Source of the DNA: Aquimarina spinulae | Lineage (GTDB): Bacteria; Bacteroidota; Bacteroidia; Flavobacteriales; Flavobacteriaceae | Direction: 5' to 3' | Assembly (NCBI RefSeq): GCF_943373825.1 | Contig: NZ_CALSBP010000002.1 | Location: 2,221,501-2,285,500, forward strand | Length of the DNA stretch: 64,000 bases | Shown here: in pieces, positions 24,858 to 35,038 of the stretch | How positions within the stretch are numbered: position 1 is the stretch's first letter | How the letters are laid out: every line of letters starts with the position of its first letter | The notes under the pieces: model-generated | What the model was told of the DNA's origin: nothing | Databases searched by the model: none | The model's input: the letters and a program-made list of their open reading frames with translations, nothing else | Made by a program: the position numbers and the translations under genes

Positions 24858-25128
24858 GATTTATATGATAAATAATTTTGAATATAAAAACCCCTGTGAA
24901 AATACAGTTTTTATGGAAAAAGTTTGTTAATCAAATTCTAAATTCCTAAAAACATTATTTGTTATAAAGATTGTAAAATCGATACTTTCAAGGAATGTTA
25001 TTGTTTACTAAATGAAGAGAATTGTTTTCAATACGATTATCTAGTTTTTGCTTTAGCTTTCTCGAAACCATGTTTCAAAGGTACCACGAGGTTTTAGAAA
25101 TTAAAAAATAGGTTTTTTTAATAAAAAA
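24858..25128. other. Intergenic region between divergent genes
   Basis: This is AT-rich and non-coding. It should hold the promoter of the tricorn-like gene, but I see no perfect TAnnTTTG box for the minus strand. No repeats stand out. Confidence 0.4.
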
Positions 25129-25176
25129 TTATCGTTTATCAATAATTTTTATATATTTGTTATCGTTAAACGATAA
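25129..25176 (+). promoter_or_regulatory. Promoter with two operator-like palindromes for the DUF2975 operon
   Basis: A perfect -7 box TATATTTG (25152-25159) is followed directly by a perfect palindrome TTATCGTTAAACGATAA (25160-25176) that covers the likely transcription start. A second, imperfect copy, TTATCGTTTATCAATAA (25129-25145), lies upstream where RNA polymerase would bind. The layout suggests repression by the XRE protein encoded by the third gene of the operon (inference). Confidence 0.65.
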
Positions 25177-25181
25177 TAAAA

Positions 25182-25703
25182 ATGGAAACAAAACAAGTTT
25201 TAAATGCAATGAAAGTAATATCCTGGGTTATATTCATTGGTTTATGTATTAAGTTGGGAGCAATACTTATTTCGAGTACACTAAGTCTTTTTGTAAATGA
25301 AGAAGCTGCAAAGAATCTATATCTAGGTTTAGATTTATCAAACCTTTATAACTTTTCTATTCAGTATTATATCATGGTTCTATCACTAATTGTTTCCATA
25401 CTGGCCTTTAAGGCTTATATGTTTTATTTAGTAATTAAAATTTTTTCAAAGATTGATTTTGACAAACCATTTACTCTTGCTATAGCACATCTAATTTCCA
25501 GCATTAGTTACGTTTCATTATGGATAGGTTTATTAGCATATTTTGCAACCAGATATAGCAAAAGGTTATTAAAAAAAGGGGTTGTTTTTGAACACGATTT
25601 CGGAAGCTCAGAATTCCTCTTTATGGCAGGAATTATATTCATCATTGCATTGATCTTCAAACGAGGAGTTGAAATTCAGTCAGAAAACGAATTAACAATA
25701 TAA
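25182..25703 (+). CDS. DUF2975 membrane protein 1
   Basis: This 173-residue protein has four predicted membrane helices (about 12-32, 58-80, 96-124, 145-163). The DUF2975 hallmarks are an N-terminal helix pair, the central FSKIDFDKPFT segment and the final IFKRGVEIQSENELTI. Members are typically encoded next to a small XRE regulator, as here, and are thought to act with it; the mechanism is not established. The gap to the next gene is two bases. Confidence 0.85.
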   Translation: METKQVLNAMKVISWVIFIGLCIKLGAILISSTLSLFVNEEAAKNLYLGLDLSNLYNFSIQYYIMVLSLIVSILAFKAYMFYLVIKIFSKIDFDKPFTLAIAHLISSISYVSLWIGLLAYFATRYSKRLLKKGVVFEHDFGSSEFLFMAGIIFIIALIFKRGVEIQSENELTI

Positions 25704-25705
25704 TT

Positions 25706-26218
25706 ATGAAAATGTTCGGAAAAAAATCATTATCGACTCTATTATTTTATTTGACTAGAGTGACTACTATTGGGTACGGGATTTTTCTATTATTTATTGT
25801 ATTTGCCATGATGAGTAATTCTTTTCTGAATATCTCTGATCATAATTTTCAGATTAAAATTCCTTTTACCGATTCGGTAATAAAGGGAGCATATGAAATC
25901 AATACATTTGTGTCAATTATTATGTTTTTCTTATTTTATGTATCATTTTTTTATGTCTTATCACTTGTTTTTAAGACTTTTAAAGCAGAAATTCTATTCT
26001 CAAAAAATGCAATACAGTATTTAACTTATTTCACAATTATAAATTTATTCTTTCCCATACTATATGGCGGTATTCAGTTACTTATTTTTCAAGGTGGAAA
26101 TTTTAATGACCTCTATGCAGTGTTTTTACATATCATACTAGGTATTTTTGCTCTTTTTATTGCAACTATATTTAAACAAGGAGTTCAACTACAGGAAGAA
26201 AACGAACTAACAATATAA
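25706..26218 (+). CDS. DUF2975 membrane protein 2
   Basis: This 170-residue paralogue of the preceding protein has four membrane helices, a central FKTFKAEILFSKNAIQYL segment and the same ending (IFKQGVQLQEENELTI). The conserved ENELTI tail in both proteins is striking and may contact the HTH partner. Two bases separate it from each neighbour, so the three genes are translated from one mRNA. Confidence 0.85.
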   Translation: MKMFGKKSLSTLLFYLTRVTTIGYGIFLLFIVFAMMSNSFLNISDHNFQIKIPFTDSVIKGAYEINTFVSIIMFFLFYVSFFYVLSLVFKTFKAEILFSKNAIQYLTYFTIINLFFPILYGGIQLLIFQGGNFNDLYAVFLHIILGIFALFIATIFKQGVQLQEENELTI

Positions 26219-26220
26219 CT

Positions 26221-26427
26221 ATGCCAATACTTGTAAATCTAGATGTGATGCTTGTTAAGCGAAAAATGAAGAGTAAAGAATTGGCAGAAAAAATTGGCAT
26301 TACCACTGCTAATCTCTCGATACTTAAATCCGGAAAAGCGAAAGCTATACGTTTTTCGACACTAGAAGCCATTTGTAAGGTTTTAGATTGTCAACCATCC
26401 GATATTTTAGAATATACCGAGGAATAA
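26221..26427 (+). CDS. XRE/Cro-type HTH regulator
   Basis: This 68-residue protein consists of one helix-turn-helix domain of the YozG-like Cro/CI type: MLVKRKMKSKELAEKIGITTANLSILKSGKAKAIRFSTL, then CKVLDCQPSDILEY. It is the third gene of the DUF2975 operon, two bases after its neighbour. It is the natural candidate to bind the TTATCGTT-A-AACGATAA palindrome in the operon's own promoter, probably under control of the membrane partners (inference). Confidence 0.9.
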   Translation: MPILVNLDVMLVKRKMKSKELAEKIGITTANLSILKSGKAKAIRFSTLEAICKVLDCQPSDILEYTEE

Positions 26428-26536
26428 ATTTATCTCTAGAATTAAGTAATCTCAATTTTCTAAACCACTTATTATAGACAATGATCATATATCATTGCCT
26501 AAGTAAACTATTGTCTAACCTTAAATCGAAACAGAA

Positions 26537-27850
26537 ATGAAAAAGATTAAAAAATGGAAATTATTCCTACTTTATCCAATATTAGGAATACTTACCTTAA
26601 TTCTCATGATTATAATTTACAAACTAAATCAAAGTACTGTTATATTAACCAAGAATGGTATTTACAAAACACTTCAGGTTCCTGTAAAATCTAAATTCAT
26701 TGATTTTAACGCTAATTTGGCTGGAGTTGCCGATGCCTCAACGTTTGATGATGATTTTATTGAAGGCCCAATTGTTACCTATCAAAAAGACAATACCATA
26801 TCTGTAGATTGGTACCAAAATAATGAAACACATCATAAAACGTATGATTCTACTATTAAAAACTTCTCTATTGACACCAAAAAACAAATTCTGAATTTCT
26901 CTCTACCAGAAATTAAAGTCCCCGCTACAGAAATTACTACTACTCCTGATAAGATTGCCTTTATTAGTGACATTCATGGAGATTATGAATATATGGATAC
27001 TCTTTTAAAAAACCTTAAAGTTATTGATTCTCTTGGTAATTGGTGTTTTGGAGAAAACCATTTGGTTATTGCAGGCGATATGGTTGATCGTGGAACTAAA
27101 GTAAGTACAGTACTCTGGAAAACAGTTCAGCTTTCGGAACAGGCAGAATTAGCTGGAGGAATGGTTCATTATCTACTCGGAAATCATGAACAGTATATTC
27201 TAAGAGGTAATTTCAGTCGTGTAAATCCTGCTAATTTGTTTGCCATTCAGCAGATGATGTCTTTTAAAGATGCTTTTTCTAATAAAACATATTTAGGGCA
27301 ATGGTTAAGAACACGACCAATACTACTAAAAATCGGAACAACCTTAATTACTCATGGAGGAATTAGTCCCGAAACCGCAGCAAAAAAATATACTATTAAG
27401 CAAATAAATCAAGCTATTGGGGAGTATTGGGATAACAAACCTATTGATGAAAATCTTAAGGAAATTATATTAGGAAAAACAGGAGTAACTCAATATAGAG
27501 GCTACATAAGAAAAAACGATGAAATTAAAAAATCTTCAAAAAAAGAAGTAGAAGAGATTCTTAAAGTTTATAATGCATCTCATATAATTGTCGGGCATAC
27601 TAATGTACCAACTATTAAACCTCTTTATGATGGGAGTATATACAACATTAATGCCATTGAAACATCTCCGCAGGCATTAGTATTTGAAAACGGAATCCCG
27701 AAAATTATGAATACCGGAATTATAAAAGAAGAAAAAACACCACAAGTATATTCAAGGGATTTTTCTTTTTTCGAAGCAAATGATTTGAAGATGGTAGCAT
27801 TAACAATCAGAAATATTGTTAAACTTTCTAGTATACCCCATCCTTATTAA
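26537..27850 (+). CDS. Membrane-anchored metallophosphoesterase
   Basis: This 437-residue protein has one N-terminal membrane helix (LFLLYPILGILTLILMIIIY), which places the enzyme on the outer face. All calcineurin-type metal motifs are present: FISDIHGD, VIAGDMVDRG, LLGNHEQY, ITHGGISP and IIVGHTNV. These bind two metal ions and hydrolyse phosphoesters. The long metal-site spacing resembles Shewanella-like protein phosphatases. Substrate is unknown. It is likely monocistronic, with an ATG start after a 109-base gap. Confidence 0.88.
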   Translation: MKKIKKWKLFLLYPILGILTLILMIIIYKLNQSTVILTKNGIYKTLQVPVKSKFIDFNANLAGVADASTFDDDFIEGPIVTYQKDNTISVDWYQNNETHHKTYDSTIKNFSIDTKKQILNFSLPEIKVPATEITTTPDKIAFISDIHGDYEYMDTLLKNLKVIDSLGNWCFGENHLVIAGDMVDRGTKVSTVLWKTVQLSEQAELAGGMVHYLLGNHEQYILRGNFSRVNPANLFAIQQMMSFKDAFSNKTYLGQWLRTRPILLKIGTTLITHGGISPETAAKKYTIKQINQAIGEYWDNKPIDENLKEIILGKTGVTQYRGYIRKNDEIKKSSKKEVEEILKVYNASHIIVGHTNVPTIKPLYDGSIYNINAIETSPQALVFENGIPKIMNTGIIKEEKTPQVYSRDFSFFEANDLKMVALTIRNIVKLSSIPHPY

Positions 27851-27932
27851 AAAGTTATCTGAAAAGAATTATAATTAATACCTATATTTGAGTTTCATCA
27901 TCATTTCACACATAAATCATAAGCCAATCATA

Positions 27933-29735
27933 ATGAAACTAGTACAGTTATTAATTGTAATACTATGTGTTCAATTCAACTTCTCTCAATCAAAAAACCA
28001 GTATCATATATCTTTTGAAAATGCTGTTCATCACGAAGCTAAAATACAAGCTACATTTTCTGACCTAAAAACAGAGACTATTTCTTTGCGAATGAGTAGA
28101 ACATCACCCGGGAGATATGCTCTACATGAATTTGCCAAGAATATATATGACGTAAAGATTACAGACAGTCAAGGTAAAAAAGTTAAGGTAACCCGCCCTA
28201 ACCCTCATCAATGGGATGTTTCTGGTCATGATGGCACCATTAAAGTATCCTATATTCTATTTGCAGATCGTGGAGATGGGACGTATTCTCAAATTGATGA
28301 AACCCATGCACACCTCAATATTCCTGCTACTTTTATGTTTGCTCCTGCTCTTAAAGATAGAGCTGTCGAAGTGACTTTTGATACTAGAAAAGATCTAAAC
28401 TGGAAGATTGCCACGCAACTTTTTCCTGTTGGAAACAATAAATATACCGCACCTAATCTACAGTATTTTATGGATAGTCCTGTAGAAATTAGCAATCACT
28501 CGCTAAAAGCATTTACCGTTCAATCTGAAGGTTCAGAATACACCATACAATTTGCATTACACCACTTAGGGACCGAAGAAGAAGCTAATACTTATTTTGA
28601 AAAAGTCAAAAAAGTAGTACTGCAAGAGAAAGAAGTGTTTGGAGAATATCCAAAATTTGACAACGGAACCTATACTTTTTTGGCCTGTTATATGCCGAAT
28701 GTATCTGGTGATGGTATGGAACACAGAAACTCTACTATCCTGACCAGTACTCGTAGTCTTGCAAAGGAGGGAATGGACAGAAACATAGGAACTGTTTCTC
28801 ATGAGTTTTTTCATGCCTGGAATGTAGAACGTATACGACCAAAAACATTAGAGCCTTTCGATTTTGAAAAAGCCAATATGTCTGGAGAATTATGGTTTGC
28901 AGAAGGATTTACCAGTTATTATACGGGATTAATTTTATGCAGAGCAGGTATTATAAGTCAGGAACAATATATACAAGGGTTAGCAAGGTCTTTTAATTAT
29001 GTATGGAACTCTCCTGCCAGAGTGTATTTTAATCCTACAGAGATGAGCTACCAAGCTCCTTTTGTAGATGCAGCAACATCTGTAGATCCTGTAAACAGAG
29101 GAAATACATTTATATCATATTACTCTTATGGCAGTATGCTAGGGTTAGCTCTGGATTTATCCTTAAGAAACTATAAGGATAGCCTTAATCTTGATGACTA
29201 CATGAAGCTTGTTTGGCAAAAATATGGAAAAACCGAAATCCCGTATACAGAAGAGCATCTGTTAACCACACTGCGCGAATATGCAGGAGAGTCGTTTGCC
29301 AATGATTTCTTTACTAAATATATCAGTAATAGCAAGGTTCCTGATTATAAAACTCTATTTGTTAGTTTTGGAATTTCAATGGTTAATAATCCTAAAAAGG
29401 TCTACTTTGCAGGAGTGCCTGTAAAGTTTAAAAACAACGATGCTTTTATCTCTGATTACCCCAAAAAGGATTCTCCTGCTTATATAACGGGATTAGATAA
29501 AGATGATGTTATTCTAACGATAAATGAAGATGCTGTTGCAGATGAAAAACAATTATCTGAGGTACTAAAAAAATACACTCCTGGCGAAAAGGTAACGATA
29601 ACCTACAAAAGGTTAGGTAAAAAAGTAAAAGCTAAAATGACTTTTACTGCACACCCAGATATTGAAACCAAATTATTACAAAACGCTAGTAAAGAAGCCC
29701 TAAATAAACGTGAGAACTGGTTAAAAGCTAAATAA
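27933..29735 (+). CDS. M61 family aminopeptidase with PDZ domain, exported
   Basis: This protein has 600 residues. ATG 27933 is chosen because it begins a signal peptide (KLVQLLIVILCVQFNFSQS); an in-frame TTG 45 bases upstream overlaps a TATATTTG promoter box. An N-terminal beta domain is followed by the zinc site H290-EFFH-294 with AEGFTSYYTGL downstream. A PDZ domain lies near the C-terminus (YITGLDKDDVILTINEDAV). M61 (glycyl aminopeptidase-like) enzymes trim peptides outside the cytoplasm. A GNAT gene follows after six bases. Confidence 0.9.
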   Translation: MKLVQLLIVILCVQFNFSQSKNQYHISFENAVHHEAKIQATFSDLKTETISLRMSRTSPGRYALHEFAKNIYDVKITDSQGKKVKVTRPNPHQWDVSGHDGTIKVSYILFADRGDGTYSQIDETHAHLNIPATFMFAPALKDRAVEVTFDTRKDLNWKIATQLFPVGNNKYTAPNLQYFMDSPVEISNHSLKAFTVQSEGSEYTIQFALHHLGTEEEANTYFEKVKKVVLQEKEVFGEYPKFDNGTYTFLACYMPNVSGDGMEHRNSTILTSTRSLAKEGMDRNIGTVSHEFFHAWNVERIRPKTLEPFDFEKANMSGELWFAEGFTSYYTGLILCRAGIISQEQYIQGLARSFNYVWNSPARVYFNPTEMSYQAPFVDAATSVDPVNRGNTFISYYSYGSMLGLALDLSLRNYKDSLNLDDYMKLVWQKYGKTEIPYTEEHLLTTLREYAGESFANDFFTKYISNSKVPDYKTLFVSFGISMVNNPKKVYFAGVPVKFKNNDAFISDYPKKDSPAYITGLDKDDVILTINEDAVADEKQLSEVLKKYTPGEKVTITYKRLGKKVKAKMTFTAHPDIETKLLQNASKEALNKRENWLKAK

Positions 29736-29741
29736 TACACA

Positions 29742-30281
29742 ATGAATATAACGTACACTGTTATTAGTTCTGAAGTAGAATTGCAACAAATTTTAGTACT
29801 TCAGCGTGATAATCTACCGATTTCAATTTCTCAAACAGAAAAAGAAGCAGAGGGTTTTGTTTCTGTGCAACATGATCTTGATATTCTAAGAAAAATGAAT
29901 AGCAAACAACCTCATATCATTGCTAAGGATGGTGATAAAGTGGTTGGGTATGCATTGTGTATGTTAAAAGATTTTAAGGATGAAATAGAACTCCTAAAAC
30001 CTATGTTTTCTATCATCGAAAACCACTTAGACCCTTCGATATCCTATGTAATAATGGGGCAAGTATGTATTGATAAAGCCTATCGTAAACAAGGAATTTT
30101 TAGAGGTTTGTATCAAACCATGAAAACCGAATTACAAGACAAATATAATCTCCTAATCACCGAAGTAGCATCAAATAATTTGCGTTCTTTACAAGCGCAT
30201 TATGCCATCGGTTTTAAAACATTAATCACTCATGAGTCTGATGGTATAGAGTGGCATCTTATTCGTTGGAACTGGGCATAA
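29742..30281 (+). CDS. GNAT family N-acetyltransferase
   Basis: This 179-residue cytoplasmic protein has the acetyl-CoA binding motif A VCIDKAYRKQGIFRGLYQTM and a C-terminal NNLRSLQAHYAIGFKTL segment typical of GNAT enzymes. The acceptor is unknown. It starts six bases after the M61 gene and so is co-transcribed with it. Its 3' end overlaps the end of the convergent S9 peptidase gene by 23 bases, which means that no separate terminator exists between the two. Confidence 0.88.
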   Translation: MNITYTVISSEVELQQILVLQRDNLPISISQTEKEAEGFVSVQHDLDILRKMNSKQPHIIAKDGDKVVGYALCMLKDFKDEIELLKPMFSIIENHLDPSISYVIMGQVCIDKAYRKQGIFRGLYQTMKTELQDKYNLLITEVASNNLRSLQAHYAIGFKTLITHESDGIEWHLIRWNWA

Positions 30282-33105
30282 TACTAGATGCTCTTGTATT
30301 CTCTAAACCATACCCCAAGTCTTTTCCTTTTTGTATTCTAGGAACCCCTTTGGTCATCCATTTAGGAGCAGGCTCACCTTTTAAATAATAATCAAAAAAC
30401 TGCATCATTCTAATAGAAAGGTCCTGCTTGTTTTTTACTTTTTTCAGATTATGAGCTTCCTCATTATACACTAGTAGCCATACCGGTTTTTGTAATCTAC
30501 GCATTCCCATAAACATTTCTATACCTTGATAATAAGGTACTGCCCCATCGTTATCATTATGCATCATTAGTAAGGGAGTTTCTATTTTAGGGATACCAAA
30601 AAGTGGTGAGTTTTCAATATAAAGATCAAATCCATCCCATAGATTTTTACCTAGCCTACTTTGAGTTCTTTCGTATTGAAATGCTCTACTCAATCCCGAT
30701 TTCCACCTGATTCCTCCATAAGCAGAAGTCATATTACTCACAGGAGCACCTGCCATCGCTGCTTTAAACTTATTAGTAACAGTTACCAAATATGCCACCT
30801 GATATCCACCCCAGCTTTGTCCTTGGATCCCTATATTATCTCTATCTATATACCCTAATTCTTCTAAAGCTTCTACTCCCGAAACGATACAATTATATGC
30901 ACTGGCTCCTGGTTTACCTTCGTCATATACGATATCAGGAACAAACATGATATAATCATTACTTACCAAATAAGATGGGTTTACAATAGATGCACTGGGT
31001 CTGGGCATATGATAATCATGATAGCTATCGGATCGTTTTTCATAAAAATAAGTGATCAAAGGGTACTGTTTAGAAGGATCAAAATCTTCGGGTTTATAAA
31101 TAATGCCTTCAAGTTTTTTACCATCATATGTTTTCCATGAAAATAACTCTGCGGTTCCCCATTTAAAATCTTTTTGATGTGGGTTTACTGCTGTTATTCT
31201 ATCAGAATTCTGAAATGTATTTGTAGTTATATAAAGATCAGAAAATGTAGTGAAGTTTTGTTTTCTATAGCTATATACTTCAGCATTCTTTGCTTTTTTA
31301 TAAGAGCTAATACGAAACCCTGAAGGTCTGATTTTTTCAATCAATTTCCCTTTTCGTAAAGTATACAAGCCCGAAGCTTTTGTCATCTTATCAAAACTGG
31401 TAATCAATAATTCTTTATTACAATATGTTGCTTTGTTTTTTTGTTCAGGATCCAACATTTTTGTTCTATACTCAACATTGTTTTTCCTTCCATTTTGCGT
31501 AAGATTTATCGGTTTTTCTTTCCCAGAAAGAGCAACTCGCCAAATATCAAACTTATCATAAATCAATGCATTTCCTTTTGAATCAAATCCTCCAAAACCG
31601 TAAGGAAATGGTAATGAAGGGTGATCATCATCTTCGTCATAAAATGCTACATCCAACTCTTTGGTAAGGTTTGTTTTTTTCAAGGCAGGTAAATCAATCG
31701 AAAACCAATGTTTTTCTTTCATGTCATAATGCAGTGCATATTGTCCGTCTGGAGAAAGAACAGGTTGTCTTCCTTTATTCCTAAGAATCAAATGTTTATT
31801 TCCTGTATTGGTATCAATCACATAATAATCTTTTGTCCACGGATAATTCCATGAACGCATTATATCATAAGGAGATGTTGTTGCTCCTATTATATATTGC
31901 TGTTGTTTATTTTTATCAAAATTAAGTGTTTCGATAGTATGATCCTGAATATGAACATATTGGTTAGATTTGGTATTATAGTATGATAAAAACGCCTTTT
32001 TATTAAGTTGTTCAAATTTTGATTTCTGTTCTGGCTGAATCAATTTATCCTGCCAGTTCCATACATCTACCTGTGGTATTTCATCTTTTAATAATGTAGT
32101 ATCTTTTGAGTATACTACTTTTGGCTTCGAGTAAAAATACAACCTATCTCCATTATCAGAGAAAAAAGGGGTTTGATCCTTACTCAATTCCCAGTTCTCT
32201 CTAAGGTTTTTATCCGGGATATTTACAAGCTCTTGTAGTTTATTATTTTTATAATAGTACATCTCAAACCTTAAGGAGTCTATTGCTGTAGAATCAACCG
32301 CAGATAGATAAACAAATTGATTTCCGTCTTTATATACTGCCAGTTTATCATAAATATATTTTGTAGTATCAATAGCAATTTTTGCTCCAGACGTTAAGTT
32401 ATACTCATAAACTCCAATATCTTTTTGTTTATCCTTTTTATTTTTTAATGTATAATAAAATGTCTTTCCCTTCTCGGGTAGAATAAAATCTTTTATTTGA
32501 TGAATCGTATCTTTTTGTTTTGTTTTTAGATTGTAAACTAAGGCATAATTTTGTTTAAATGCCATTGGAGCATTGCTGTCTATACTATCGTTTCTTTGTT
32601 CAGATAGGTTTTTTTTCTTTCCTATTCTCTTTTTTACTTTTTTAAAATTTTCGACAACCAACCATCCTTCTTGTTTTTTAGGCATTTTATATTTTTTCAC
32701 CCTTAAGATAGAATCATAAATAGTATTATTTTTTACATCGTAGATAAACAATGCATCTTTAGTTCTATTTTCTTTTTTTACTTCTTCCTTTTTTTCTTTT
32801 CTGGTGAGTTGATATTTAGGTCTTTTCTTAAAGACCACATAGTTCTCATCTGAGGATATTGAAGTATTGTACCCATTAGGGTACTTAAATTTAGTTTTAT
32901 TTTGAGTATTATATATCTCTATATAGCCGTCTCCTCTTTTAGTATTGGTTTCAATAGTAGATACAATTAATTTCCCTTTATCTGATACTTTAACATCAGT
33001 AATATTTTTCCATAAATCGTAGTCAGCATGAGTCAACGTTTTTTTCTGAGCAGAAATCAATGAGGTGCTTAGTATAACTACAAAGGTGATCAGTCTTTGA
33101 ATCAT
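30259..33105 (-). CDS. S9 family prolyl-oligopeptidase-type peptidase, exported
   Basis: This protein has 948 residues. The start at ATG 33105 gives a clean signal peptide (IQRLITFVVILSTSLISAQ); the frame extends 21 codons further upstream, but without a reason to use it. The N-terminal two thirds form a beta-propeller with Lys/Asp-rich repeats. The C-terminal alpha/beta hydrolase has the nucleophile S764 in GIQGQSWGGYQ, Asp in MMHNDNDGAVPY and His in NEEAHNLKK. These enzymes release dipeptides or oligopeptides in the periplasm. The 3' end overlaps the convergent GNAT gene by 23 bases. Confidence 0.92.
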   Translation of the reverse strand: MIQRLITFVVILSTSLISAQKKTLTHADYDLWKNITDVKVSDKGKLIVSTIETNTKRGDGYIEIYNTQNKTKFKYPNGYNTSISSDENYVVFKKRPKYQLTRKEKKEEVKKENRTKDALFIYDVKNNTIYDSILRVKKYKMPKKQEGWLVVENFKKVKKRIGKKKNLSEQRNDSIDSNAPMAFKQNYALVYNLKTKQKDTIHQIKDFILPEKGKTFYYTLKNKKDKQKDIGVYEYNLTSGAKIAIDTTKYIYDKLAVYKDGNQFVYLSAVDSTAIDSLRFEMYYYKNNKLQELVNIPDKNLRENWELSKDQTPFFSDNGDRLYFYSKPKVVYSKDTTLLKDEIPQVDVWNWQDKLIQPEQKSKFEQLNKKAFLSYYNTKSNQYVHIQDHTIETLNFDKNKQQQYIIGATTSPYDIMRSWNYPWTKDYYVIDTNTGNKHLILRNKGRQPVLSPDGQYALHYDMKEKHWFSIDLPALKKTNLTKELDVAFYDEDDDHPSLPFPYGFGGFDSKGNALIYDKFDIWRVALSGKEKPINLTQNGRKNNVEYRTKMLDPEQKNKATYCNKELLITSFDKMTKASGLYTLRKGKLIEKIRPSGFRISSYKKAKNAEVYSYRKQNFTTFSDLYITTNTFQNSDRITAVNPHQKDFKWGTAELFSWKTYDGKKLEGIIYKPEDFDPSKQYPLITYFYEKRSDSYHDYHMPRPSASIVNPSYLVSNDYIMFVPDIVYDEGKPGASAYNCIVSGVEALEELGYIDRDNIGIQGQSWGGYQVAYLVTVTNKFKAAMAGAPVSNMTSAYGGIRWKSGLSRAFQYERTQSRLGKNLWDGFDLYIENSPLFGIPKIETPLLMMHNDNDGAVPYYQGIEMFMGMRRLQKPVWLLVYNEEAHNLKKVKNKQDLSIRMMQFFDYYLKGEPAPKWMTKGVPRIQKGKDLGYGLENTRASSIMPSSNE

Positions 33106-33224
33106 ATGTAAGGTTTTAACATTAGAGTGATTAATATGCTCTGGAAAAGTATAAAACCTTTTTACCAAAAAAGGCTGTTTAACATAATTTTATCTAAAAA
33201 TCAATGATTTAGATTAACTATCAC

Positions 33225-34088
33225 TCAATTATTAATCATTTCCAAAAATTTACCTATATATTCTTTTTCGTAATCAAATAGTGCTTTAATATGCTTGCCC
33301 TTTACTTTCCAAAATTCGGTATTATCTTTATTTGAAGATTCGTATAGTTTTTTACCCAAATTATATGGTACCTGTTTGTCATTATGACTATGTATTACCA
33401 ATACAGGTTTTTTGATTTTTTTGATTTCTTTTTCTGCGGGAAAATCATTATTCATTAACAAAGGTACAAGCGCTTTAAAGTTTTCCATATGTAATGCATT
33501 TGCATATACTTTTCCGATATCAGGAAAGGAACTAAACGTACCTTCTACAATAAGGCCATCAATTTTTTCTTGTCTTTCTGCTGCATTCATTATTGCAAAA
33601 GCACCTCCTAATGATTGCCCCCAAATAATGATCGGAGTATCTATAACATCTTCATGCTTTGTTATTTCATCAAAAATATAAAGCGCATCTTTTTTTAGTT
33701 GTACAGAATTATCTGCTGTTCCTGTAGATTTACCAAAATTTCTTCGCTCAAAACTAAATACCTGAAATCCCTTATCTAATATTGATTTATAATATTTCTG
33801 AGATGACATTAAATGCATTCCTTTTCCCGAATAATGTATAATTGTTCCTATAGGAGGAATAGTAGGATCTGGTTTAAAAAGCACTGCATGAATCTTTACA
33901 TTGTTATCTACCTCATAATAATATTCTTGATGAGCATATTCGGTTTGAAAACTATCATATGTAAGGCCATTAGTTTTATATATCATTGTATCAGTAAATC
34001 TCGAAAATCGAATCCACAAAACAATTATAATGAGAATAGAAATAATAGTTATCGCCAACCATTTTATTGTTTTTACTATTTTTTTCAT
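33225..34088 (-). CDS. Membrane-anchored alpha/beta hydrolase
   Basis: This 287-residue protein has one N-terminal membrane helix (WLAITIISILIIIVLWI). The hydrolase domain shows nucleophile IIWGQSLGGAFAI, oxyanion region GTIIHYSGKGMH, acid in VIHSHNDKQVPY and His in VKGKHIKALF. This set matches the BAAT/lysophospholipase-like 'alpha/beta hydrolase of unknown function' group. It faces the periplasm. Start is ATG; the next gene on the same strand is about 120 bases away. Confidence 0.85.
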   Translation of the reverse strand: MKKIVKTIKWLAITIISILIIIVLWIRFSRFTDTMIYKTNGLTYDSFQTEYAHQEYYYEVDNNVKIHAVLFKPDPTIPPIGTIIHYSGKGMHLMSSQKYYKSILDKGFQVFSFERRNFGKSTGTADNSVQLKKDALYIFDEITKHEDVIDTPIIIWGQSLGGAFAIMNAAERQEKIDGLIVEGTFSSFPDIGKVYANALHMENFKALVPLLMNNDFPAEKEIKKIKKPVLVIHSHNDKQVPYNLGKKLYESSNKDNTEFWKVKGKHIKALFDYEKEYIGKFLEMINN

Positions 34089-34214
34089 AAGTGTAATTTT
34101 TAATTAATGACACAAATGAAAAGAACTCTGTACTCTGAAAAAAAAGAAAGTTATCGCTACTTATTTTTTGTGGTAAACAAATACATTTTGGGGTGAAATA
34201 CTATTAATTCTTGG

Positions 34215-35033
34215 CTAATTAGTAGTGTTTTTTACAGATGTAAAGTATGTTTTTGATACCGGAATATAGCCTTCAACATTTTTTAACTGAAGTTTTGCAT
34301 TTTGAGCATTTCCTTTTAATGAAATAATAAAATCTGGATTAATTAAATATGATCTATGTGCTTTGATTAAAGGTGAGAGCTGTTTTCCTATATTTGTTAA
34401 GGTATTTCTAAGCATTTTCTCTTTCAATAATTTCTCTTCTACATAATATATATACACGTAATTATCTTCAGACCTGACATAAACAATTGATGTTTCTTCT
34501 ACAGAAAACAACTCCTTTTTTAATGCACCTTTCAACTTAGTTTTTGATTGTTCTATAGGAGGTTTTTGCTTTTCTGATATCACATTATTCATCGATTTGT
34601 AATGGTTTCTCAATAAAGCCGTGACTACAAGCATGATGACACCAAATCCCAGAAATACCATTTTAAACCAGTTTAAAAACAAAATTAAAGTAAGTCGTTC
34701 TGGTGTTTTATTAATGATCACTTCTGTGTAGAAAAAAGCAATTATAATGGCGATAATTATAAAAAATAAGCAAAAAATCAGTTCTTCTATCCATTTCCAG
34801 ATTTTGAAACGTAAGTAATATCCATTAGAAAAAATTACGGCAATCAAATATGTAAAAAACACAATAATCCCATATCCTGTAAAGTAGAGGGTTTTAAAAG
34901 GACTTGTAAAATTATTAGATCCTAATGGGTGTAGAAAAACAATAATAAACACTACTATTATGCCTAGAATGGCAGCGATCAAAAAATGGTATCTAAAAGA
35001 TATTGAATATGGACATGATTTATTTAAAAGCAT
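34215..35033 (-). CDS. LytTR transcription regulator with membrane sensor
   Basis: This 272-residue protein has four membrane helices in residues 15-140 and a C-terminal LytTR DNA-binding domain at about 170-268 (SVEETSIVYVRSEDNYVYIYY, LTNIGKQLSPLIKAHRSYLINPDFI). It lacks a receiver domain, so the membrane part may sense a signal directly. LytTR proteins bind direct repeats through beta strands. No obvious target is next to it. It starts right after the terminator of the ATP synthase genes. Confidence 0.88.
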   Translation of the reverse strand: MLLNKSCPYSISFRYHFLIAAILGIIVVFIIVFLHPLGSNNFTSPFKTLYFTGYGIIVFFTYLIAVIFSNGYYLRFKIWKWIEELIFCLFFIIIAIIIAFFYTEVIINKTPERLTLILFLNWFKMVFLGFGVIMLVVTALLRNHYKSMNNVISEKQKPPIEQSKTKLKGALKKELFSVEETSIVYVRSEDNYVYIYYVEEKLLKEKMLRNTLTNIGKQLSPLIKAHRSYLINPDFIISLKGNAQNAKLQLKNVEGYIPVSKTYFTSVKNTTN

Positions 35034-35038
35034 AAAAA

